64,000 nucleotides of DNA. Source: Psychroflexus aestuariivivens (GTDB lineage: Bacteria > Bacteroidota > Bacteroidia > Flavobacteriales > Flavobacteriaceae). A model generated the notes under the pieces. It saw only the letters and a list, made by a program, of their open reading frames with translations, was not told the origin of the DNA and ran no database searches. Positions 55,079 through 63,886 of the stretch are shown piece after piece; the stretch's first letter is position 1, and every line of letters starts with the position of its first letter. The translations under genes and the position numbers were made by a program. The stretch spans positions 123,471 through 187,470 of the forward strand of contig NZ_RQVT01000034.1 in the NCBI RefSeq assembly GCF_004010055.1. The letters run 5' to 3'.

Positions 55079-55774
55079 TTATTTAGCCTTTTGTCGTGCT
55101 TCCTCTTTCAATTCTTCGTTGGCTACGATTGCCAATTCGACTCGTCTATTTTTGGAACGTCCTTCAGCAGTAGAATTGTCATATTTCGGTTGCTCTTCAC
55201 CATACCAATTGGTTTCTATCCGAGATTCTGCAATACCGTTGCTCGTTAGGTAATCTGAAACCGCTTGTGCGCGATTTTTTGACAATATCATATTGTATTC
55301 ATCGCTGCCTGTTGAGTCTGTATGACCTTCTACAATAATGTTGGTTTTTGGATATTTTTGAAAAATATTTATTAGTTTTAAAAGAGATAATTCAGATTTA
55401 TCATTAATGGTGTACTTATCAGTTGCGAAATAAACACCTGAATTTTCATCGAAAGTCACGTTGATACCTTCGCCAACACGAGTCACTTCCGCACCAGGAA
55501 TTTCTTCTTCAATTTGTTTAGCCTGTTTGTCCATTCTATTACCGATATAAGCGCCGGCTGCACCGCCAACCACGCCACCAATAATAGCACCCAAAACTGA
55601 ATTGTCGCCATCGCCAGTATTGTTGCCAATAACGCCACCAATCACAGCACCGCCGGCGGCACCAACTGCACCGCCTCGCTGGGTGTTATTTGTGTTTTTA
55701 ACAGCTTCGCAACTGCTAAACACAAATGCAATGGTCAATACAATTGATAGGCTTTTTATAAAAGTTAATTTCAT
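55079..55774 (-). CDS. OmpA-family lipoprotein with glycine-zipper
   Basis: 231 residues: lipoprotein signal (FIKSLSIVLTIAFVFSSC), glycine-zipper region (AVGAAGGAVIGGVIGNNTG, GGVVGGAAGAYIGNRMDKQ, about 35-85) and a C-terminal OmpA domain (about 110-220) with NIIVEGHTDSTGSDEYNMIL, LSKNRAQAVSDYL and GRSKNRRVELAIV, which binds peptidoglycan. It belongs to the YiaD type of outer-membrane lipoproteins. Coupled to the upstream lipoprotein gene with a 3-base gap. Confidence 0.88.
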   Translation of the reverse strand: MKLTFIKSLSIVLTIAFVFSSCEAVKNTNNTQRGGAVGAAGGAVIGGVIGNNTGDGDNSVLGAIIGGVVGGAAGAYIGNRMDKQAKQIEEEIPGAEVTRVGEGINVTFDENSGVYFATDKYTINDKSELSLLKLINIFQKYPKTNIIVEGHTDSTGSDEYNMILSKNRAQAVSDYLTSNGIAESRIETNWYGEEQPKYDNSTAEGRSKNRRVELAIVANEELKEEARQKAK

Positions 55775-55777
55775 GTG

Positions 55778-56260
55778 TTATTGATTTACTTGTCTTTTAA
55801 ATTCCATTTGAATATTAATAGGATCGCCTTCAAAATTAACACTTTGCTCCCAAATCATAGTGTTTGCTAACAAAGATTTAATTCTTATTCTGGAGCCTTG
55901 GGTAACTTTTCGTGCATTTTGGTCAGTTGTAATTTTAAAAACCATTTCTTGTACATTACTTTCAATTGTCGTCGGGTCTATAGACCATGCAAATTCTTGT
56001 GTTTCCCTTATGCAATCATTGCCGAACAACTGAAATTCTCCGGTATTGTTATTGGACACAAAAGACCATTCTGAATTTTCAAAACAACTGACTTCGCCTA
56101 AATTGAACAAACTTACATCAAAAAAACCTGATGAGTTTGGGAAACTGACTTCAGTCAACACCCAATCTCCTTTGAATTCACGCTCCATTTTATTAGCTAA
56201 ATATCCAGATCCGCATGACATCAAACTAAAAGCGACGAATACGAGTAATATTTTCTTCAT
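55778..56260 (-). CDS. Lipocalin-like lipoprotein
   Basis: 160 residues with a short lipoprotein signal (KKILLVFVAFSLMSC) and a mature domain with KGDWVLTEVSFPN and NSEWSFVSNNNTGEFQ, the lipocalin-type opening strands seen in many flavobacterial lipoproteins. Precedes the OmpA-type gene in one transcript. Ligand unknown. Confidence 0.65.
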   Translation of the reverse strand: MKKILLVFVAFSLMSCGSGYLANKMEREFKGDWVLTEVSFPNSSGFFDVSLFNLGEVSCFENSEWSFVSNNNTGEFQLFGNDCIRETQEFAWSIDPTTIESNVQEMVFKITTDQNARKVTQGSRIRIKSLLANTMIWEQSVNFEGDPINIQMEFKRQVNQ

Positions 56261-56357
56261 TTGTTTTAATTGTGTTATTTAGTGTAAAAATACAATAAAT
56301 ATAAGGCTTATGATATTGAGCATGGGAAATGAACCAAAAATTAACATTCAATAAAAA

Positions 56358-56389
56358 AACCAATCTAACTTATATATTTAAGATTGGTT
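56358..56389 (-). terminator. Terminator downstream of the DUF6252-like cluster
   Basis: 9-bp stem AACCAATCT / AGATTGGTT with a 14-base loop, with a T-run on the minus strand. It ends the transcripts from 58460-56439. A sister hairpin with the same AACCAAT stem lies at 58582-58610. Confidence 0.75.
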
Positions 56390-56438
56390 AAAAAATTTTC
56401 AAAGTTTTTAATAGAAGTGCTATTCTACAATCAGAATT

Positions 56439-56739
56439 TCACTCGCTCTTAAAACTTTTACAGTTGTTACTTTTGACGTATAATTTCTTTGAGGTAAACT
56501 TATAGATTCCTTTACTCACATAATTAGAATCGTTCACTACACCATTATAGGCTTTTAAATCTATGAATTCCATAGAATAAATAATTAGGCAAGAGGTTTA
56601 AGTTTACAACTGTAAATAAATCATTAATCTTATCTGCAAAATCTGTTGATACATTTTGAGTTTTAAGGTTTAGACTCATCCCTAGTATTAATAGGAGAAG
56701 AAAAAAAATTTGGAAATTGTGTAGTTTTTCATTGTTCAA
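56439..56739 (-). pseudogene. Frameshifted short exported protein gene
   Basis: The frame from 56739 has an export-like start (FQIFFLLLLILGMSLNLKTQ) and runs FADKINDLFTVVNLNLLPNY LFY, then ends at a stop around 56547. The next frame continues without a break: MEFIDLKAYNGVVNDSNYVS then KGIYKFTSKKLYVKSNN to a TGA at 56439-56441. This looks like a single-base frameshift in a gene of about 100 codons, itself possibly the N-terminal remnant of a longer secreted protein. A sequencing error is possible. Confidence 0.6.
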
Positions 56740-56748
56740 ATATTTTGG

Positions 56749-57288
56749 TTATTGAGTAAAATGCATATCAAATCGTCCTTCACGGATTTCTCTTAAATTT
56801 CCATTCTGGTCTACAATATCAAAAAAGAAAGTTCCCGAAATAGTTTGATTTGTTAGATCAAGGTGAGTAATTTTTAATTCTCCTGTATTTTCTTCTCCGT
56901 CTGTAAATTTTTGAGTAGCATTCAAAAAAAAAGCTCCAAAAAGATTTCCTGCATCATTAGTAAGTAATTGATAAGTTTGTCCTTCTTGTAATTCTTTGGC
57001 ATTAGTTGAGAGAGAAATACGTTCTAAATTATTGTCTTCATCTCTTTTATTACCTTGAACATTAAAAAAACGTTCTCCATTAATCAATTGATAAACACAA
57101 TCCAAAGGATTTATTCCGCCACCTGGGATAAAAGCTTCACCGTCTAATAAGCAACCAAAAGTGTTTTCACCTGTTTGTGTGGCTTTGGGAAGTCGGTTTA
57201 TAGGGTTTATTGAGCCTCCATCATCACTGTTACAAGAAAAGAAAAAAAGTAAACTAACAGAGTAAAAAAAGATTTTGATTTTATCCAT
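56749..57288 (-). CDS. DUF6252-like lipoprotein, paralogue 1
   Basis: 179 residues: lipoprotein signal (KIKIFFYSVSLLFFFSC, then NSDDGG) and a mature domain opening with LPKATQTGENTFGCLLDGEA and FIPGGGINPLDCVYQL. It ends with the shared REIREGRFDMHFTQ. This pattern fits DUF6252, a beta-rich surface lipoprotein family without known function. The most diverged of three tandem paralogues; spaced 74 bases from the next. Confidence 0.75.
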   Translation of the reverse strand: MDKIKIFFYSVSLLFFFSCNSDDGGSINPINRLPKATQTGENTFGCLLDGEAFIPGGGINPLDCVYQLINGERFFNVQGNKRDEDNNLERISLSTNAKELQEGQTYQLLTNDAGNLFGAFFLNATQKFTDGEENTGELKITHLDLTNQTISGTFFFDIVDQNGNLREIREGRFDMHFTQ

Positions 57289-57362
57289 TAGCTTAATTTC
57301 TTATAAAGTAAATAAATATTTTTTCGTAATTCTCTCAATGTTAATTAATTTATTTAAGTTTA

Positions 57363-57902
57363 TTATTGTGTGAATTCCATATCAAATCGTCCTTCTCTGA
57401 TTTTTCTTAAATTTCCATCGTGGTCTATGACATCAAACCAAAATGTACCGGATACAATTTGATTGTTCATGTCTAAATGTGTAATAGTTAGTTGGCCAGA
57501 GTTTTGTATTGAAGTAAAGCTTAAGCCACCATTAAAACCGAATATGCCACTTGCATTACCTAATGCTTCTTCTAACAATAAGTATGTTTCCCCTTCTTCA
57601 ATCTCTTTTGCTCTAGTAATGAGATTAATAGATATAAGATTGAAATCATCATTTCTTTTCCTCCCTTGAAGTTGAAAATAATACCCCCCATCGACAAACT
57701 GATAAACAAAATCTAAAGGATTTGTTCCGCCGCCTGGTATAAAAGCTTCCCCGTCCAATAAGCAACCAAAGGTGTTTTCGCCAGTTTGTGTGGCTTCAGG
57801 CAATTGGTTTATGGGGTTTTGTGGTGCGTTGTCGTCATCGCTGCATCCCCAAAAGAAAAGAAAGGGTAATAAGAGTATAAGTCTGTATAATAGTTTTTTC
57901 AT
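57363..57902 (-). CDS. DUF6252-like lipoprotein, paralogue 2
   Basis: 179 residues, lipobox FFWGC then SDDDNAPQNPINQLPEATQ, which is identical to paralogue 3 over that stretch. Mature domain FGCLLDGEAFIPGGGTNPLD, then FVYQFVDGGYYFQLQGRKR, ending KIREGRFDMEFTQ. Compared with its sisters the Cys of LDCVYQ is replaced by Phe, so a disulfide present in paralogues 1 and 3 may be missing here. Confidence 0.75.
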   Translation of the reverse strand: MKKLLYRLILLLPFLFFWGCSDDDNAPQNPINQLPEATQTGENTFGCLLDGEAFIPGGGTNPLDFVYQFVDGGYYFQLQGRKRNDDFNLISINLITRAKEIEEGETYLLLEEALGNASGIFGFNGGLSFTSIQNSGQLTITHLDMNNQIVSGTFWFDVIDHDGNLRKIREGRFDMEFTQ

Positions 57903-57917
57903 TGTTAAGTATTTTGG

Positions 57918-58460
57918 TTATTGTGTAAATTGCATATCAAATCGTCCTTCCCGGATTTTACGAAGATTTCCTTCAAAATCAATAATATCGAAAGAAAAGT
58001 ATCCTGAAATGATTTGATTTGTTAGGTCTAATTTTGTAATTGTTAGAGTTCCTGAATTATTTTGAGAAGTAAAAGTAGCATTTGCATTATAACTGAATCT
58101 TGCAAACGCATTCCATTCTTCATTTTCTAAAAGCTGATAAGTTTGTCCTTCATCTAGTTCCTTAGCATTTGTAGATAGAGAAAGTCTTGTTCTATTAAAA
58201 TCTTCATCTTTATTATTGCCTTGTAAATTAAAATAATAACCCCCATCGACAAACTGATAAACACAATCCAAAGGGTTAGTCCCACCGCCTGGGATAAAAA
58301 CTTCACCGTCTAATAAGCAACCAAAAGTATTTTCACCTGTTTGGGTTGCTTCAGGCAATTGGTTTATGGGATTTTGTGGTGCGTTGTCGTCATCGCTGCA
58401 TGCTAAAAAAAATAACACAAGCATAGTAGTAGAAACACAAAATATTTTTCTGATTTTCAT
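57918..58460 (-). CDS. DUF6252-like lipoprotein, paralogue 3
   Basis: 180 residues, lipoprotein signal (ISTTM-type, VLFFLACSDDDN) and the same mature architecture (FGCLLDGEVFIPGGGTNPLD, CVYQFVDGGYYFNLQGNNK, KIREGRFDMQFTQ). First gene of the tandem set, 15 bases before paralogue 2, so they are cotranscribed. The near-identical DNA at the 5' ends of paralogues 2 and 3 points to recent duplication or gene conversion. Confidence 0.75.
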   Translation of the reverse strand: MKIRKIFCVSTTMLVLFFLACSDDDNAPQNPINQLPEATQTGENTFGCLLDGEVFIPGGGTNPLDCVYQFVDGGYYFNLQGNNKDEDFNRTRLSLSTNAKELDEGQTYQLLENEEWNAFARFSYNANATFTSQNNSGTLTITKLDLTNQIISGYFSFDIIDFEGNLRKIREGRFDMQFTQ

Positions 58461-58581
58461 TACATTTATTTTATAATTAAAACTAAAAATTAGTGTAATA
58501 CACGCAAAGGAAAATTTGTTAATGTTTTTAAATTAAAAATTTAGTAGCGTAAGTGATTCTTAAATATAATTTCAATAAAAA

Positions 58582-58610
58582 AACCAATCTAAAAAAAATT
58601 TGAATTGGTT
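58582..58610 (-). terminator. Terminator upstream of the lipoprotein cluster
   Basis: Stem AACCAAT / ATTGGTT (partly extended) with an A/T-rich loop and a T-run on the minus strand, downstream of the DUF1328 gene. Confidence 0.65.
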
Positions 58611-58664
58611 ATCAATTAGTCTTAATTAAAATTAATCTTCAAAAGAAAAAATGTAGTCTTATAA

Positions 58665-58826
58665 TTATCTCCTAAATAATCTTCCGATCAATGAAATAAC
58701 AAATAAAACAACAAAAATGTAAAAAATAATTTTAGCTATATCAGCTGCGCCTTCAGCAATTCCACCAAAACCTAAAACTGCAGCTATAAGCGCAATTATT
58801 AAAAATGTAATAATCCAACGTATCAT
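58665..58826 (-). CDS. DUF1328 (YtjA-like) mini membrane protein
   Basis: 53 residues, short but clear: start [19 protein letters not shown], then [15 protein letters not shown] and a final [15 protein letters not shown]. This is the DUF1328 pattern (R-W, A-x-x-G-F-G-G-I-A, F-V-I-S-L) of tiny two-helix membrane proteins, sometimes stress-induced. It sits alone between the E1 dehydrogenase gene and the lipoprotein cluster with its own terminator. Confidence 0.85.
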   Translation of the reverse strand: MIRWIITFLIIALIAAVLGFGGIAEGAADIAKIIFYIFVVLFVISLIGRLFRR

Positions 58827-58889
58827 AATATAAAGATTTAGAGTTGATTGAGCCTAAATATAAATAAACACATTGAACTTATGTTAATT

Positions 58890-60866
58890 TTAATAATTAT
58901 TTAAAGTTTTAACAACATCTGCAAGTTGTGATTTCGCCAAATATTGGGCTTCAAGCTTGCCAGAGAAAGGAATTGGTGTTGACAAACTTCCAACACGTTT
59001 AACTGGTCCATCTAAATATTCAAAGCAATGCTCATTTATGAGCGCTGAAATATCTGAAGCTACACCGCCAAAAATAGAATCTTCCTGCAAAATAATAGCT
59101 TTGCCTGTTTTTCGAACAGATTTGAAAATAGCATCTTCATCCAGTGGCGATAAGCTTCGCAAATCGATTAAATCCGCAGAAATTTCAGGGTGTTCGTCTA
59201 AATATTCTATCGCCCAATGTACGCCAGCGCCAAAAGTAATGATACTCAATTTTTCGCCTTCACGCAAAAGATTGGCTTTGCCGAATTCAATATTGAAATA
59301 ATCTTCAGAAACTTCCTGCCGAATACTTCGATACAGTGCTTTGTGCTCAAAATACAAGACTGGATTTGGGTCTTCAATAGCAGTTGCTAATAATCCTTTC
59401 GCATCTTCTGGAAATGCGGGATAAACCACTTTTAAACCTGGTGTTTTTGTAAACCAAGCTTCATTGGTTTGGCTGTGAAATGGTCCAGCGCCAACGCCTG
59501 CACCACAAGGCATCCTGACCACAACATCTGCATTTTGATTCCATCTGTAATGTACTTTTGCCAGGTAATTGACAATCGGATTGAATCCTGAACTCACAAA
59601 ATCACCAAACTGCATTTCTACGACAGATTTCATTCCTTTGATGGACAAACCCATCGCCGTAGACACAATCGCCGATTCGCAAATTGGTGTGTTTCTGACG
59701 CGTTCTTTACCGTATTTTTCTAAAAATCCTTCTGTAATTTTGAAAACACCACCGTATTCAGCAACATCTTGCCCCATGATGACCAAGTTATCAAACTTCT
59801 GCATGCTTTGGTTCAAGCCTTGCGAAATGGCATCGACAAAACGAATTTCTTGTTTATTTTTTGAAGCAGGAATCGATTGAAAATCAAATTTTTGATAAAC
59901 ATCCTGCATTTCAATTTCAACTGAAGATTGATGCTCAGGTTCATCGAATGCTTGTTTCAAATTCGAATCTATTTCTTTTTTAATGGCTTTACGTTCAGCC
60001 TTGATTTCAGCTTCTGTAATTAAATTATTTTCTAGTAAATATTTTTCAAAATTCTCAATAGGGTCTCGTTCTTCCCAATATTTCATTAAATCATCGGGCA
60101 CATATTTTGTTCCGCTTGCTTCTTCATGACCGCGGCGTCTAAAGGTTTTGAATTCTAACAATACTGGTCTTGGATTTTGACGAATATCTTCCGCGATAGC
60201 TTTCACTTTGGTATAAACTTCAACAATGTTATTCCCGTCAATAATATGTGAATCCATGCCATAACCTATGGCTTTATCGGCTATATTTTCGCAATTGAAT
60301 TGTTCCGAAGTTGGAGTGGACAAACCATAACCATTATTTTCGACACAAAACATCACTGGCAATTGCCAAACTGAAGCGACGTTCAGAGCTTCATGAAAAT
60401 CACCTTCACTTGTTCCTCCTTCGCCAGTGAAAACGGCAGTTACAGATTTTTCGTTATTCAATTTATGAGCTAAAGCAATCCCATCGGCAACGCCCAATTG
60501 AGGACCGAGATGAGAAATCATACCGATAATTTTGAATTCCTGAGTTCCAAAATGAAAACTTCGGTCGCGACCTTTGGTAAAACCGCTCATTTTGCCCTGC
60601 CACTGAGAAAACAACCTATAAAGTGGAATCTGTCTTTCGGTGAAAACACCTAAATTCCTGTGCATCGGTAGCACGTATTCGTCGTTTGTTAAAGCTTTGG
60701 TGACGCCAACTGCAATAGCTTCTTGGCCGATGCCGGCAAACCATTTTGAAATTTTTCCTTGACGGAGTAAAACCAGCATTTTTTCTTCAATCATGCGGGG
60801 TTTTAAAATTGAAAAATATAAAGATTGGTAAGTTTTTTGGTCTAAAGTATCGTCTTTAAAATTCAT
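58890..60866 (-). CDS. Fused alpha/beta 2-oxoacid dehydrogenase E1 component
   Basis: 658 residues. The alpha half (about 1-320) binds thiamine diphosphate through GEGGTSEGDFHEALNVASV and VMFCVENNGYGLST (the usual GDG is GEG here). The beta half (about 335-658) has a MGQDVAEYGGVFKITEGF motif, ESAIVSTAMGLSIKG and the closing transketolase-C region. In Bacteroidota this fused E1 acts with a lipoyl E2 and E3 on branched-chain or related 2-oxoacids, giving acyl-CoA starters for branched fatty acids. Monocistronic here; E2/E3 must be elsewhere. Confidence 0.9.
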   Translation of the reverse strand: MNFKDDTLDQKTYQSLYFSILKPRMIEEKMLVLLRQGKISKWFAGIGQEAIAVGVTKALTNDEYVLPMHRNLGVFTERQIPLYRLFSQWQGKMSGFTKGRDRSFHFGTQEFKIIGMISHLGPQLGVADGIALAHKLNNEKSVTAVFTGEGGTSEGDFHEALNVASVWQLPVMFCVENNGYGLSTPTSEQFNCENIADKAIGYGMDSHIIDGNNIVEVYTKVKAIAEDIRQNPRPVLLEFKTFRRRGHEEASGTKYVPDDLMKYWEERDPIENFEKYLLENNLITEAEIKAERKAIKKEIDSNLKQAFDEPEHQSSVEIEMQDVYQKFDFQSIPASKNKQEIRFVDAISQGLNQSMQKFDNLVIMGQDVAEYGGVFKITEGFLEKYGKERVRNTPICESAIVSTAMGLSIKGMKSVVEMQFGDFVSSGFNPIVNYLAKVHYRWNQNADVVVRMPCGAGVGAGPFHSQTNEAWFTKTPGLKVVYPAFPEDAKGLLATAIEDPNPVLYFEHKALYRSIRQEVSEDYFNIEFGKANLLREGEKLSIITFGAGVHWAIEYLDEHPEISADLIDLRSLSPLDEDAIFKSVRKTGKAIILQEDSIFGGVASDISALINEHCFEYLDGPVKRVGSLSTPIPFSGKLEAQYLAKSQLADVVKTLNNY

Positions 60867-61012
60867 ATTGAATTGTCTGTAATTTTGAATTCCAAATTTA
60901 TCAATTTGAAAATTGACTGGAACATTTTCAACTGAATATTTTTAACTTTGAAAGAAAGTTTGTTTTATTATAAAAATAATGCATTTATAATCATAAAATT
61001 AAACTTGAAATT

Positions 61013-61135
61013 TTGTTTTAGTTGAATCAATATCACTAAATTCGAATATTAGTTTTACTAAACACAAGTTATAAAAGAGTAGTTTTTTCACATTAAAAGA
61101 CTACTCTTTTTATTTGTAAAGACTAGTCTTTTTTA
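61013..61135 (+). ncRNA. Possible small transcript with two hairpins
   Basis: In the 400-base gap between two minus-strand genes: a TTTG-N-TAAATTCG pair (61013 and about 61037, spacing 21) resembling a Bacteroidota -33/-7 promoter, then an 11-bp stem AAAAGAGTAGT / ACTACTCTTTT (61073-61110) and a 14-bp palindrome AAAGACTAGTCTTT followed by T residues (61118-61133). No open frame. Could be a short RNA with terminators or just tandem hairpins. Confidence 0.3.
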
Positions 61136-61226
61136 GAAAATATCTAAGTGATCATCAAAACTTACTTATTAATAAGAATTTTTCTTTAGCAAAAAGCAAA
61201 GCAGTTCGGGTTCAATGGAAAAGTAA

Positions 61227-61253
61227 AAACCCCACTTAAAAAAAGCAGGGTTT
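61227..61253 (-). terminator. Terminator after arsC-like gene
   Basis: On the minus strand AAACCC-TGC...GTGGGGTTT forms a short G/C-rich stem followed by TTTTTACTTTT, 17 bases after the arsC-like stop. Confidence 0.7.
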
Positions 61254-61269
61254 AATTGGTTTTTAAATT

Positions 61270-61611
61270 TCACAAAATCGATTCGATTTTTTCTGGTGGT
61301 CGCCCAACAACAGCCTTGTCATTTTTGACAACTATTGGTCGTTCAATAAGTTTCGGATGTTCATGCATGGCTGCGATAACTTCTTCTTCGCTTAAATCTT
61401 TGCCTTTATAATTTTCTTTCCAAATCTTCTCTTGGGTTCTAACCAATTCCATTGGCGACAAATCTAGTTTTTCAAGCAAATATTTCAATTCATTTTCGCT
61501 TGGTGTATCATCCAAATATTTTACAATTTCGAAATTCTGTCCAGAAGCTTCTAGAATTGCTAAACCTTCTCTTGATTTTTTACATCTTGGGTTGTGGTAA
61601 ATTTGTATCAT
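61270..61611 (-). CDS. arsC: ArsC-family arsenate reductase-like protein
   Basis: 113 residues, thioredoxin-fold ArsC family: C10 in IYHNPRCKKSREG, EIVKYLDDTPSENELKYLL and the C-terminal HPKLIERPIVVKNDKAVVGR, including the Arg-Pro typical of glutaredoxin-coupled arsenate reductases. Related YffB-like proteins use the same fold with unknown substrate. The start codon overlaps the prfB stop (ATGA), so the two are cotranscribed; arsenate detoxification is the family role but not proven here. Confidence 0.85.
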   Translation of the reverse strand: MIQIYHNPRCKKSREGLAILEASGQNFEIVKYLDDTPSENELKYLLEKLDLSPMELVRTQEKIWKENYKGKDLSEEEVIAAMHEHPKLIERPIVVKNDKAVVGRPPEKIESIL

Positions 61612-62715
61612 AAGGTGTCTTCGTCTTTTTTCTGTCCAATACTCATTAAATATGATTTTAAAAAACCATCAATATGGCCGTTCATCACATCGTCAACATT
61701 ACCGGTTTCATGTCCGGTTCTAACGTCTTTGATCAACTTATAAGGATGCATCACATAATTTCTAATTTGCGATCCCCACTCTATACTTTTCTTTTCAGAT
61801 TCAATTTCATTTCGGGCTTCTTGTTGCTTTTTCAACTCGATTTCATAGAGTTGAGATTTCAACATTTTCATCGCTTTTTCACGATTTTCAAGTTGAGAAC
61901 GCGTTTCAGAATTATGAATCACAATACCACTTGGGTGGTGTGTTAAAATGGCTTTGGTTTCGACTTTATTTACATTTTGTCCACCAGCACCGCCAGATCT
62001 GGCAAAATCCCAATTGATATCTGCCGGATTGATGTCAATTTCAATATTATCGTCTACAAGCGGATATACATAAACAGAAGCAAAGGAAGTGTGTCTTTTG
62101 GCATTACTATCGAATGGTGAAATTCGTACCAAACGGTGAACGCCATTTTCACCTTTCAACCAACCGAAAGCAAATTCACCTTCTATTTCTAAAGTTACAG
62201 TTTTGATGCCTGCAACATCGCCTGATTGGTGGTTCAACTCTCTAACTTTGAAATTCCGACGTTCTGCCCACATGACATACATGCGCATCAGCATTTCTGC
62301 CCAATCACAACTTTCCGTACCACCAGCTCCAGCTGTAATTTGAAGAATAGCAGTCAAAGGATCACTTTCTTCTGAAAGCATATTTTTGAATTCTAAATCT
62401 TCAATAAGGTCCAAAGCATCGTCGTATTTTTGTTCAACTTCTGTGCTTGAAACATCGCCTTCTTGGTAGAATTCGAATAAAACGCCCAAATCTTCAACTG
62501 CGGATTTGGCGATTTCAAAACTTTTAATCCACTGTTTTTCAGCATTAATGTCTTGCATTATTTGCTGTGCTTCACGTGGTTTATCCCAAAAACCTGGCGC
62601 AAAAGTTTTTTCTTCTTCGTTACTAACTTTCACCCGTTTAGCATCTAAGTCAAAGATACTGGTTTAAGGCGGTGATGCGATCGTTGATAGATTTGATGTG
62701 GTCTGAATTAATCAT
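61608..62715 (-). CDS. prfB: Peptide chain release factor 2 with programmed +1 frameshift
   Basis: RF2 of about 368 residues encoded in two overlapping frames. The first 21 codons run from ATG 62715 (MINSDHIKSINDRITALNQY) to an in-frame TGA at 62652-62650. After a +1 shift at CTT-TGA-C the main frame continues to 61608 with DLDAKRVKVSNEEEKT. The SPF recognition motif is in VRISPFDSNAKRH and the catalytic GGQ in SGGAGGQNVNKVETK. RF2 regulates its own synthesis through this shift: low RF2 slows reading of TGA. The stimulating Shine-Dalgarno seen in E. coli is not evident. Confidence 0.95.
62648..62656 (-). promoter_or_regulatory. prfB: prfB frameshift site
   Basis: Minus-strand TATCTTTGAC: slippery CTT followed by the TGA stop and C, the classic RF2 autoregulatory context. 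Upstream bases AACCAG lack the AGGGGG-type element. Confidence 0.85.
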
Positions 62716-62794
62716 TGTTGAATTTTTGACAAATTTAAAAATTATCTTATCGTTCATCAATCTAAATATGTTTATTTTCGAATAAAAATTTATA

Positions 62795-63814
62795 ATGAAG
62801 ATTGACCTAAGAAGCGACACAGTCACGAAACCAACTGCTGAAATGCTAGAATATATGATGAATGCAGAAGTTGGTGACGATGTTTATAAAGAAGATCCAA
62901 GTGTAAATCAGTTAGAAGATTATTTGGCGAATTTATTTGGTATGGATGCCGCTTTATACTTTCCTACCGGAACTATGGCAAATCAAGCCGCCATAAAACT
63001 TCACACACAACCCGGAGAACAACTTATTTGCGACAAATGGGCGCATGTTTTTAATTACGAAGGTGGTGGTGTCGCTTTCAACAGTGGCGTGTCTTGTAAA
63101 TTGGTGGATGGTCATCGTGGAAAAATTACAGCCGATTTAGTCAAAGAGGCCATCAATCCACCAGATTTTTACCACAGCCCGCTAAGCAGTTTGGTTTGTT
63201 TAGAAAACACAACCAATAAAGGGGGTGGCGCGTGCTATGATTTAGACAATATCCGTGAAATCAAAAAAGTTTGTCAGCAAAATGGTCTAGGTTTGCATTT
63301 AGATGGCGCAAGATTATTTAATGCGCTAGTTGCAAAAAACCAAGACCCTAAAGACTTTGGGAATTTATTTGACACCATTTCGGTTTGTTTATCGAAAGGT
63401 TTAGGTGCACCGATGGGAACGGTTTTGATCGGTAAAGACAAATTGATGAAAAATGCCATTCGCGTAAGAAAAGTTTTAGGAGGTGGCATGCGACAAATCG
63501 GCGTGATGGCTTCTGGCGCTTATTATGCTCTTCATAATCATGTGGAACGGCTTGAAATAGACAACAATCGCGCGCTGGAAATCGGTCAGGCACTTGGTAA
63601 GCATTCTGCCATTTCTGAAGTTGAAGAGATTGAAACTAATATTGTGATTTTTTACCTTCATAAAGAATTTGATGAAATTGAGTTTATGCGAAATCTAGAA
63701 TCAAAAGGCATCCGTATCAGTAATATGGGAAATGGAAAAATGCGCCTCGTCACCCATTTGGATTACAAAGACGCCCAACACAATTATTTTTTGGATACAC
63801 TTAAAAATTTATAA
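62795..63814 (+). CDS. Low-specificity L-threonine aldolase
   Basis: 339 residues, PLP fold-type I: DLRSDTVTKPT start, FPTGTMANQAA (phosphate loop), LHLDGARLFNA with the Asp, and the Schiff-base Lys in SVCLSKGLGAPMGTVL. Cleaves L-threonine or allo-threonine to glycine and acetaldehyde. Divergent from prfB. Complete frame. Confidence 0.92.
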   Translation: MKIDLRSDTVTKPTAEMLEYMMNAEVGDDVYKEDPSVNQLEDYLANLFGMDAALYFPTGTMANQAAIKLHTQPGEQLICDKWAHVFNYEGGGVAFNSGVSCKLVDGHRGKITADLVKEAINPPDFYHSPLSSLVCLENTTNKGGGACYDLDNIREIKKVCQQNGLGLHLDGARLFNALVAKNQDPKDFGNLFDTISVCLSKGLGAPMGTVLIGKDKLMKNAIRVRKVLGGGMRQIGVMASGAYYALHNHVERLEIDNNRALEIGQALGKHSAISEVEEIETNIVIFYLHKEFDEIEFMRNLESKGIRISNMGNGKMRLVTHLDYKDAQHNYFLDTLKNL

Positions 63815-63852
63815 AAATCTAAAACTTAACTCGTCCATTCATCAAAAAATAA

Positions 63853-63880
63853 ATTCAAAATTTAAAATTCAAAATTTAAA
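63853..63880. repeat. 14-bp tandem duplication
   Basis: ATTCAAAATTTAAA twice head to tail between convergent genes. AT-rich, likely slippage. Confidence 0.6.
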
Positions 63881-63886
63881 ATCACC

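Noticed and set aside
60867..61269. Riboswitch in the long gap upstream of the E1 dehydrogenase gene
   Set aside because: No conserved aptamer pattern such as the thiamine-pyrophosphate motif was found near the start of the E1 gene.
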